NCBI GenBank assembly: GCA_963989385.1
Contig: OZ022499.1
Span: 103,757,271-103,821,270, forward strand
Length of the DNA stretch: 64,000 nt
From: Ctena decussata
Taxonomy: Eukaryota; Mollusca; Bivalvia; Lucinida; Lucinidae
Reading direction: 5' to 3'
Both the position numbers and the translations under genes were made by a program. The notes under the pieces are model-generated. The model had not been told where the DNA came from and ran no database searches. It worked only from the letters and a program-made list of their open reading frames with translations. Below are positions 55,783 through 64,000 of this stretch, piece by piece (position 1 is the first letter of the stretch; each line of letters starts with the position of its first letter).

Positions 55783-58700
55783 AGACCTTGAGCTGACCAT
55801 AGACCCCCCTCCCCCCCCAGGGGGAGTTTTGTACCCTATAATATTCTGAAACTACATTATATAAGAAACAAAATGACACATGTTAGCCCTCTGTACGTTG
55901 GGGCGTTAACGTGTAACGTCAACGTCAACTACACTACCCAAATTTACATATTCACGTTATAATAGAAAATACACATTGGTATACACATGTTAGTATTCGC
56001 CCTAAATAATGTTGGGTTTTGTCTGCTAGTACATAAATCGCTGTTTCAAGGTTATTGACATGGCCAAGGATAAGTTGACTAAACCGTATAACGTAGTTTA
56101 CATTGTATTTGACGTTTTTCCCCTTCAGTGTCTAAATACATGTAATATATGGAGCAAATTGTAAGAATTGAAGTGAAGAGAAAAGTTATTGTCATATATA
56201 TGACTGTTTCATTATTCTAGTATAAAAAACAAACAAACTAAAGTCTTGCAAAACTTGTCAGCAGTCACGAAATTTTTTTGTAACGTATATAACCACAACA
56301 AAAATTCGGGGGAAAACAACCAGACTAAATCGCTGAATTGATGGACTGAAGTTTATATGTGTTCCATCAATCTTCTTAGATTCATGCCCAGCTTAAATTA
56401 GTTAGGCAGCAGTGAGCAGTGGATATATTAAATGTGGACAGAAACTATCTTGTATTTGAAGAATTTAACCTAAAAAATGACGAGAAGAGCTAAGAAAGCC
56501 AACATCAGCTGCATTCTATTTTCATAGTTATCTGTATTATGTCTTAAGTAGACACTGTTGTATATGTAAATATGAAGAAACGCCAATGTTATGTGTCCTC
56601 AAACTATAAAAAAAACATCGGATAGTGTATATTTGAAAAGCAATCTAAAAGTAACGTTACGTTACATAATTGTAATATGTCGAGGGGGATAAGATTTGTG
56701 AGTCATCTGTTATCAAAAATTTAGTTCCCGGGCGATATGAATTAGTCATTGCTGTAGTATTAGCTTACCACTGGTAGTCAGATGGCAAATTTAGCTCTTT
56801 GAAATACACAAGAGCTCAGCAAGGCACATATAGGTTGTTATAGCTGAAGCAGTTCGACTTTGCCTTCAGTTCAGTTTCACTTAAAAGTGACTTCATAAAA
56901 ATGTTTGTTTTTTTTAATTTTATGCATAGAATGTAATAAGTATAAATTGATATATGCTGCAACTGATTAATATTTAGGTTCTCATCATGATGGGGATAAA
57001 ACCAATTTCGCTATCTGTGCTGTTGGCTGAGCCATTCAATTACCCTACATACAAATATGCAACTGTGACTGCCAGCCGAGGCAATCAAAAGCAGTACCAA
57101 CTCTGCCAACAGGGATTAACACCATTTGTGCTATGCTGTCAGTTGAATCCTCAGCCACGACCCTCTTTGGACAGTGACTGCTATATATAGGTTAGCAAAT
57201 ATGTGTGGCTCCCGTGATCATAACTTACATGTTAATTTGTGATCTACATGATCTGTTTATGCAGCTCCCAGCCATCAAATACATTACAAACTATTAACAA
57301 TGTGAAAATTTAAGGTTGACAGAAAGTGACATACTTTATAAAGCATACAACATTTTGTCATCAGCCTGTTCAGAGTTTTATTTTTCATTATGTTGTTACA
57401 AATATCAAACTGGTCAGGTAATTTCGCAAACCGCATGGTTTTATTCCCACTTGTTGTACTATCAAGGACTAAAGCTGTTACGAAATACAAATTTCAGTCA
57501 GACAACTTTTCAATATGCAAGCAACTAAAATTGTCGTTAGGATATTGCCAAAAGGCTGTATTCTCTAACAATATTTAACGTATTTGGACAAAGATGATAA
57601 GATAAGCAGTAAGGTATCATAAATGAGCAGTTTTCAACCATATTTATTGCTAAAAAGTAAACAATATGGTAATACAAGGTCACAGAGATCAAATGCAGTA
57701 AGTTATTTAAGTTAGCCCTTCTTTGACATGTATATATAGGTATGTACTATTTCTATTGTTTGATTATTTGCTCTTTAGAAATACTGTATTACTAGTTAAG
57801 GATATCAGAAATGAAGAATCCATAAACTCATAATGAATACGTTGTATACGTTACTTGTTCAGTCTTTCTTTTTTTCCTCAATATTATGCTGCAAAACGTA
57901 TCTACAGTGTAGGCGAATACATTCTGAAGGAGAACAACTAAGATTTGCTCATAAATATCTGAACAGCGATGACAAACATTGATATATTCTGTCATTTTCA
58001 TTTGCCATTTCATTATGTGTGCAGAGCTACTGAAACACTGTCCCTGGAAATAATTTTTTTTTGTCCAACTAAACGTATCTTTATGTTCATTGGTGAATAG
58101 ATGCTTTAATAGATGGTTGAATGTAGTTAGATTCTTTAAGAGATGATTGAATGTAGTTAGACTTTAAAGAGAAAGAAACAAAAGCATAGAAATATAGATC
58201 ATCTTAAACATAGCATTTATAGATTGCTACAGTAGACTAGTAAACTGCCAGTGTCTCTTTTCTATATTAAATGTTTCTGATACTATTCTCCCAAACTCCT
58301 GGTTGACACATTATTGTTAGTTTCATAAATGAACTAAATAAAGCAATGTATTGACATTACCATTAATTATTTTCAAAAGTTTGTTTCTTTACTGTAACTC
58401 AGCAATGTTGTTTCCCTTGGTAACGTAAAATATACGGTAGTCTTACAAAAGTATACCCTGCCAGCAAATACCTACATTAGCTTTGATGCAGAACTGTATT
58501 TGGCTTAAGTTTTCAAACTTCAGGTTTACTGTTCTGCTTTATAGTTTTTCAGTGTGCACGTAAAAACTATACCAAATCCTGTCAATAATCAAGGTGGTAC
58601 TCCATTTTGCATTGTTAATTACGGATTATTTAATAATTTAATACTCATCACGTCAAAAGCACTTAGCTTTTAATGTTATCAAACTGATTGTATATCATTT

Positions 58701-60056
58701 TATTTGCGCCCTATATGCTGGCTTAGTTGCGGCTGTATCTTTTTTTTTTATCTTTTCTGATGTGGTATTTTGTTTATCTATTTTTTTTATTTTATTTTTT
58801 TTATTTTATTTTTTTATTTTCTTACTTGTATATTACAAAATTACACGTATGTTATTGTCTTTAGAACTCAAATGTACAAATTGTAAAAGAAACAAACAGT
58901 ACAATGCCATTATAAAATACTTTTATTTTTGATATAATAACAAAGTAAACAGCAAAAAAAAACGTTTTACATGTGCAGAATATGTCAATGCCCTTAACAT
59001 TACAATTTGAAGTACACTATGTTTGATCACGTATAAAACACACCTCATGAATCCCTAAAAGTAATAACTGAGAGAAGTGTTGCTAGGTCCAAGTACACAA
59101 TATATCATAAAAACACCCAGACTTATATGTGTTATTGTCTTTTATGTGACAGTGGGGAAAAACTGATTAAAGGTATAATAATGAAATATTTTAAATGATA
59201 ATGTTATGTACGTTACTACTAGTAATAGTTTATCATAGAAAATAAACCAGAATGCATTTTTTCTTTAATATTAAAAGATTCTTTCATGAAGAAACTGCTA
59301 CCAACAAAAATAAAATGATTCTATCTTCAAATTATATGAGTTTAACAAAAATAGCCCTCGGTAACGTATATAATCGATCATTATGGCCGACTAAAATGCG
59401 TTCAAAATATTGTGGAACTGCTCCTTGCTGTTTAGTTAGGCTGGCATATTCAATGTTACCTTTTACTATTGTATTTTAATTCATACAGTGTAGTTCAAGC
59501 ACTTGATTTATACAGAAAGTGATAATTGTAATACGGAACATTTATAAGGGGGCACTGTGTTCAACATCCTATTTCTCCCAAAGTATACAAGATAGGATAA
59601 TAATTTTTGCAGATCTGAGAAGACCAATAAATTGTCTTTAATACAGTAACAAACATATGGTCTAATATTAAAGGAATAACATACAAAAAGAAAGTATTTT
59701 GGATAGAAATAGCAATTTTAATGGAGTGTAAAGACAAATATCACGTATATTACACCATGTAGGCTAAAGTGACCTTTCAGACATCCTAACTTTTAGCTAC
59801 TTGATTGTTCTATTAGACTCTACTACAATTTTAAACGTAGGAAAGTGACTTCTATTTTTTTATAATTTTTGAAAATATTATTTTATGTTTATTTTTTTAA
59901 TGGGTAACGTTTGTAACAGGCTGTTACAGCTTAACGCCCCACTCGCCAGAGGGCTAACATGCTGCAAAATACTTCTAAGATGCTGGGCTTTAAGAAAAAT
60001 ATGGTCTACAAAACTCCCCCTGGGGGGGGAGGTAAACCATATTTGGCTCATGGCCT
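55783..60056. mobile_element. 4.27-kb TIR element inserted in the satellite, 5-bp duplication
   Basis: It begins 'AGACCTTGAGCTGACCATAG', then C-rich 'CCCCCCCCAGGGGGAGTTTT'. The complement of its right end begins 'AGGCCATGAGCCAAATATGG', then the same C-rich block. The terminal inverted repeats reach about 140 bp, with 'ATGTTAGCCCTCT' and 'GGGGCGTTAA' conserved. Direct repeats ATAAT flank it (55778-55782 and 60057-60061). Satellite sequence ('AAATAAT'/'GAGTTCTTTG') is continuous across it. GTAACGT boxes recur through the interior. No coding frame above about 75 codons and no recognisable transposase. Non-autonomous; the superfamily is undetermined. Confidence 0.85.
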
Positions 60057-60600
60057 ATAATGAGTTCTTTGTTATCAGGGTGGGGAAAGAATGGGCCGGC
60101 CCAGTCTTTCCCCACCCCTCCCCAGTGAAGTATATCCCAACCTCTTGCTACACAGGGAAACAAGATTTTATTACCAGATCAGTTCTGTAATGAAATTAGC
60201 CATTTTTTTACAAATACCAGTTACTTTAAAATCATATTATTTCAAAACAGGAGTTCTTTGTATTCAGGTTGGGGAAAGACTGGGCCGACCCAGTCTTTCC
60301 CCACCCCCATTTGTAAGAGCTCAATGTTTTGCTTCTCAGTACCAACGTTTCTAAATACTTGCATATAACAAATTTCACTTGTATTCATAAAAAGGGTTAT
60401 TATTGCATTCTAAAGAACCTACATTATTTATTTTTTAGTGCTGGGAAAGAGTGGGCAGACCATTTTTATTCTACACTTTCTAGGATGGAAATTTTAGCGA
60501 TAAAATGTCATGCTGGGATTTAAAAAAAAGCTTTCAAAGTGTTTCCCCACTAAAAATGATAAATCAATATGCTATCAGAAAAATTTAAGGTGGGGAGAAA
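60057..60600 (-). repeat. Satellite arm B continued after the insertion
   Basis: Units at about 60078 and 60272 ('GGGTGGGGAAAGAATGGGCC'; 'GGTTGGGGAAAGACTGGGCC') plus a decayed one at about 60438 ('GCTGGGAAAGAGTGGGCAGA'). The stretch 60310-60600 is shared with 14480-14688 and 19539-19615. Confidence 0.85.
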
Positions 60601-61030
60601 ACTGACTGGGTGGGGAAAAAACTGACTGGTCAGTTTCTTCCCCGGGGGAAAGAACTGACTAGTCAGTTTTTTCCCCGGGGAAGAAATGGGCCGGCCCAGT
60701 TCTTCCCCGGGGAAAGACTGGGCCGGGGGAAAAAACTGACCGTTACACCGGCATGTGACATCAAATCGCCAAATGAAATAGTGTGTCACATCATGGTCAT
60801 ATAGAAAAGTGTTATATCCAAAATAGCACTATACATGTATTGAGAAAATTGTAATGAGACTCTGCTGTATTGTTCAGCTGGCATTAAGCAAGCTACACCA
60901 TTCCAAAAGCACCTGTGAAGAGTAAGATTGCTTGAAGAAAGTCTCTTCCAGATTTAGTTTTTATGAATTCTTCGTGATTATGTTCTTTTTATACTGAAAT
61001 ATTTTTGTATTTCACAATTTTGCACTTACT

Positions 61031-61233
61031 CAGAGCTCTAGATAAGAGGGAGTATTTGATGATAATTAGAGATAATTTTTGTTAACTCTGCATAAAAACA
61101 TATGTTGTGACCCCTCATCTGAACCGTCTCAACGAGACGGTTCAGATGAGGGGTCACAACATATGGTTTCAATGAGAAACAAGAAAAACTATCCTTAATT
61201 ATCATAAAATACTCCCTCTTATCTAGAGCTCTG
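61031..61233. mobile_element. Hairpin MITE, GAGCTCTAGATAAG family, best copy
   Basis: Ends 'CAGAGCTCTAGATAAGAGGG' and 'CCCTCTTATCTAGAGCTCTG' are perfect complements. The centre 'CTGAACCGTCTCAACGAGAC' then 'GGTTCAGATGAGGGGTC' forms a long hairpin within 'TTGTGACCCCTCA'/'TGAGGGGTCACAA'. It ends only 27 bases before a ribokinase exon. Confidence 0.88.
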
Positions 61234-61260
61234 CTTACTGTTATTGATTTTTGCTTGCAG

Positions 61261-61324
61261 GTTGGGAAAGATCTGTTTGGAGACAACACAAAGCAGAACT
61301 TCAAAGATAATGGCATTAATACAG
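61261..61324 (+). CDS. RBKS: Ribokinase exon
   Basis: Reads 'VGKDLFGDNTKQNFKDNGIN' then T and one base. This is the family segment after the MISKV block (human VGKDSFGNDYIENLK, then an NDIST-like end). The acceptor is TTTTTGCTTGCAG and the donor is ACAG/GTACAC. Phase 0 in and phase 1 out match the neighbouring exons. The intron upstream is 14.36 kb and holds five different transposable elements; the intron downstream is 1.7 kb. Confidence 0.95.
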
Positions 61325-62147
61325 GTACACATATCTTTTACTGAAAATTGAAATAAAAATCTCATCCTAGATCAACAGTGAATATACAGCTTTTTTTTGG
61401 CAAGAGAACTTTTGTAATTTCCATAGGAAATTATGACCATGTATTTTCGAGGCACAGCCTCGTATAATTTCGATATTGTTCCACATTTCACAAGATTCCA
61501 TTGGTCAAATAACGCATATGTCAAAATTTAGCCAATAATATCAAAGGTCAACGAATATTTAATATTCGTTTTTTCTCGTCGTACTGCACTGTGAATACTA
61601 GCACCCTGTCTTATGTTTTATAACAGAAATGTTATCAAAAACAGACACAGATATTCAAAACTTTCTTTTTTTCATCGTAGATCTACTTTCGATTTCTACT
61701 CTCGATTTAATACAGACAAACAGTACATGTTGATAACTATTTTGAAATCAGGTCAATTTCAAGATTGACCACTGTCCATTTAGGAATTCCAGATTGGACA
61801 GCTCAATTTTGAGATATGTCGTTGTCGCTATCCAGTGTCAAAATTACGGTTGTGGGTGCCTACCGACATACAGCTTACTTATTCATGAAAGTTATTGTCA
61901 AATCTTCAACTAGAGACATATAACAAAACACTCTTCCATTTAATCTGCACCAATTATCTTTTTTTAAAGATTTTTCTTGTTTATGGTGATTTGATAATTT
62001 TTATATGATATGCAATATCAACCCATCAGGTAACACAATAACCCTAAATTTTTGCACATCTTGATTATCTTAAATTTATTTGAAGAAGTTGCATGTTTTG
62101 TCCAGTGATGTGTCACAGACTTGAACATTTGTATTAACACACAGGGT
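61325..62147. other. Ribokinase intron, nothing recognised
   Basis: AT-rich intronic DNA. No repeat ends or exon seen. Confidence 0.4.
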
Positions 62148-62344
62148 AGGTGGCAATTGAAAACGCTCATGCAATTGACAAAGGCGGATCAAAAACAGTT
62201 AGAAACAGCGTTGTCGCCAATTTGCAATCGAAAACGCTGTTTTCACTCGAAAACGCTGTTTTGCAATCAAAAACGCTGTTTTGCAATCAAAAACGTTTTT
62301 GATCTGCGTTAATTGATTGTTAAGAGTGTTTTCGATTGCCGCCT
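62148..62344. mobile_element. Foldback MITE with an internal 21-bp tandem repeat
   Basis: The left end 'AGGTGGCAATTGAAAACGCT' pairs with the complement of the right end, 'AGGCGGCAATCGAAAACACT'. 'AAAACGCTGTTTTGCAATC' is repeated three to four times between 62227 and 62295. 'GCGGATCAAAAAC' faces 'GTTTTTGATCTGCG'. Confidence 0.7.
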
Positions 62345-62742
62345 ATCGGGTGTGATTAAGTTTATATTCTTTGCTTATATTTCCAATATTGGTTGATGGA
62401 ACTTTTTGAATGTGACTGAGTCGACTTCTAGGTTAATGCAGATCATTTCACATCACTTAGATGCTGCTACTGAACTTAGGTCAAGGTCACAGATGGAAAC
62501 ATTTGTGTTAAAGTTTTGTATAAAGTTGATAGTCTTAGCTTACATTTCTAATATTATATGATGAAAGCTCTTGATATATGATTTGTTAACTTTTAAGCTC
62601 ATGCATAGTAGGTGACATCTGCTGGACGCTGCTGCTGACCAAAGTCAATATCACAGTGTTATACATTAGTGTAAGAGTTTTGTGTGAAGTTTGTATTCTT
62701 TTCTGATGCAGATAGTTTAATTTACTTTGATGGAACCTTTTT

Positions 62743-62913
62743 AGCTCGCCTGAATGAAAGTTCAGGAAGAGCTGTTGTTGTCACCCTGGTGTATGCGTCG
62801 GCGTCGGCGTCCGAACTGGATGTTTTGGTTAAAGTTTTTTAAAGACCTATATTTTAACCCATGGATGGGCAAGGCACTGCAGGCGAGCTATCCTGTACGC
62901 GGACAGGTCTGTT
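62743..62913 (+). mobile_element. 171-bp mini-copy of the AGCTCGCC family
   Basis: It has the 5' end ('AGCTCGCCTGAATGAAAGTT'), one partial core unit ('ACTGGATGTTTTGGTTAAAG') and the 3' end ('GCAGGCGAGCTATCCTGT' then 'GGACAGGTCTGT'). The tandem core is deleted. Confidence 0.85.
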
Positions 62914-63054
62914 AATTTTCGACCAGGCTTACTTCTACAGTTGTACTATGTATTGAGATTAGTTTCACAAGATGATAGTTTCATTAGGTGGCGGCACTGG
63001 CTGGGGTATACATGAGCCCCTGCTCTGGATTAGTAGATAACTATATAATTTCAG

Positions 63055-63117
63055 AGTATGTGTTCAGTACAGATGAAGCTATGACAGGAGCAGCTCCTAT
63101 ATGTGTAGATGAAACTG
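63055..63117 (+). CDS. RBKS: Ribokinase exon
   Basis: Completes a Glu codon with the previous exon, then 'YVFSTDEAMTGAAPICVDET' plus one base. It aligns with the ribokinase segment containing the conserved TG.A (human has KDAATGTASIIV). The acceptor is ATAATTTCAG and the donor is CTG/GTAAGC. Phase 1 in and phase 1 out. The remaining exons (the catalytic Asp and ATP-binding regions) must lie beyond 64000. Confidence 0.93.
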
Positions 63118-63707
63118 GTAAGCTTCGAGTATACTATATTAATCATTGATATTGGAACAGGAATGCCTGTGCAAATAGATCAGACTGCTTGGAGGAGAAC
63201 ACTGTACCCTTTTAAATTTTTTTCAGAATGGCAGCAAACACTTTGATGTAAGCTTTTTATAATAAGCACACAATTCAAAGATATATTATTTATCGAATGA
63301 AACAGAATTGTTAAAGCATCAGAAAAAAGCTGTTTATAGTCATTTGCAAGCTTAGCAAGTGAAACCTGCAAGATTCTTTAGCATTTGAACTCTTGTGAAC
63401 AAATATGCATATGGCTAAACCAGTAAAAATTGGTGCTCTTATTATCATATGCCTTAGGAATGCCATTAAATATGCTTATTTGGGGAAGTGTCCATATTAA
63501 GTAGAATACAGTAGGTTAATAAAGGGACTGTTCTGTATTTATGAATAGGACAGAATGAAAATAGACCAAAATGTGAAGAAATCCAGGAAGCTGGATGTAT
63601 TGTATACAAAAATCAAGGCATCAGGAGCACTTGATGTAACTTAAGGGTTCCTTGTCATGAGGGAAAAGTCAGATTTTTATAAGGTCAGTAAATTCTTCAG
63701 CATGTCT
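63118..63707. other. Ribokinase intron, nothing recognised
   Basis: No further ribokinase exon could be identified here. A GACAGAATG stretch after an AG at 63548 does not continue as ribokinase. Confidence 0.4.
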
Positions 63708-63782
63708 AATTCTCACACTTTTCACTTCACATTTTGTACTGACAATGTCAGTACAAAATGTGAAGTGAAAAGTGTGAGAATT
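63708..63782. repeat. Perfect 36-bp inverted repeat, 3-bp spacer
   Basis: Arms 63708-63743 (starting 'AATTCTCACACTTTTCACTT') and 63747-63782 are exact complements around AAT. Probably a tiny foldback MITE or its core. Confidence 0.93.
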
Positions 63783-63936
63783 TTAGTTTTAAAGAGGTGG
63801 AAGGAGACCAGAATTATCATATCGTGGCATTCAAAGTATGAAGAGGGGTATACAATTTTGTCTGTCTTCCTTTCTGTCCATAAGTAAGTTTACAGTTAAC
63901 CCTTAAAGTGCCAAAAATTAAAATTGTTGAATTGGC

Positions 63937-64000
63937 AAACAATGTGAATCCAGATGAGGTGGCTCATAATGAGCCACCTCATCTGAATCTACACTGTTTG
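63937..64000. mobile_element. Foldback element cut by the window edge
   Basis: 'AATCCAGATGAGGTGGCTCA' faces 'TGAGCCACCTCATCTGAATC' around TAA. The outer arms 'AAACAATGTG' and 'CACTGTTTG' also pair, with one indel. Confidence 0.8.

Larger units (their letters stand above)
50324..60751. mobile_element. Giant foldback element built of inverted satellite arrays
   Basis: Terminal inverted repeats: the left starts CCGGTGTAAC and then 'GGCCGGTTTTTCCCC'; the right ends 'GGGGGAAAAAACTGAC' and GTTACACCGG. Both ends continue through 'CCCCGGGGAAGAA', GGGCCGGCCC and 'CTGACTAGTCAGTTTTTTCC' blocks in mirror order. Inside, about 183-bp units run in one orientation (to about 52750) and in the opposite one thereafter. 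No protein is encoded. The total is 10.4 kb, or about 6.2 kb without the 4.27-kb insertion. The architecture resembles foldback elements (FB/Galileo type). No clear target duplication was seen. Confidence 0.8.

Noticed and set aside
56987..57190. 67-codon frame inside the 4.27-kb TIR element
   Set aside because: No recognisable motif, average length for chance, and no second supporting frame.
63549..63640. Next ribokinase exon (GACAGAATG would give GQN)
   Set aside because: After three residues the frame reads ENRPKCEEIQEAG, with no similarity to ribokinase, and it lacks a good donor.

Overview
The window reads as nuclear DNA of an invertebrate animal, most likely a bivalve mollusc. It is AT-rich and has no bacterial-type operons. 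Two conserved animal genes are split into short exons with GT/AG introns. Nearly everything else is transposable-element and tandem-repeat DNA of kinds typical of bivalves: non-coding elements with terminal hairpins and tandem cores, mariner, CR1/Jockey-like and RTE-like LINE fragments, a Penelope-like reverse transcriptase, tRNA-derived SINEs and many foldback MITEs. The bivalve assignment is inference.

Host genes. (1) CINP (CDK2-interacting protein) lies on the minus strand in five coding exons (14186-14096, 12641-12482, 10328-10232, 8970-8841, 7397-7201). All splice phases agree and give a protein of 224 residues. (2) Ribokinase (RBKS) lies on the plus strand. Three internal exons are visible (46765-46897, 61261-61324, 63055-63117). 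The first exon was not found, and the gene runs off the right edge. (3) A plus-strand terminal exon (4818-4916), with a possible partner exon at 1160-1259, belongs to a gene I do not recognise. It converges on CINP.

Layout. 1-4800: minisatellite, MITEs, a SINE and a LINE scrap. 4800-14200: the unknown 3' exon and CINP, whose introns are packed with hairpin MITEs and TA-flanked pogo/Tc1-type elements. 14350-19705: a foldback-satellite copy split by a 4.85-kb hairpin-ended tandem-core element, which is itself split by a 2-kb relative. 19700-28800: tRNA-like tandem repeats and a graveyard of nested LINE pieces. 28800-33240: a Penelope-like element with an intact 612-residue reverse transcriptase, with inverted repeats around it. 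33470-36010: RTE and LINE debris and a SINE. 36960-46210: two more families of hairpin-ended tandem-core elements, one inserted into itself. 46765 to the end: ribokinase, whose 14.4-kb intron contains a mariner, two further tandem-core elements and a 10.4-kb inverted satellite (50324-60751). That satellite is interrupted by a 4.27-kb non-coding TIR element (55783-60056) with a 5-bp target duplication.

The most notable structures are the 10.4-kb foldback array of about 183-bp units, each carrying a near-palindrome centred on GGGCCGGCCC, and the 4.27-kb TIR element inside it. Next come the several nested insertions whose empty sites occur in the same window, and the shared architecture of the hairpin-ended elements. 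All element family assignments come from pattern reading; no database search was possible.
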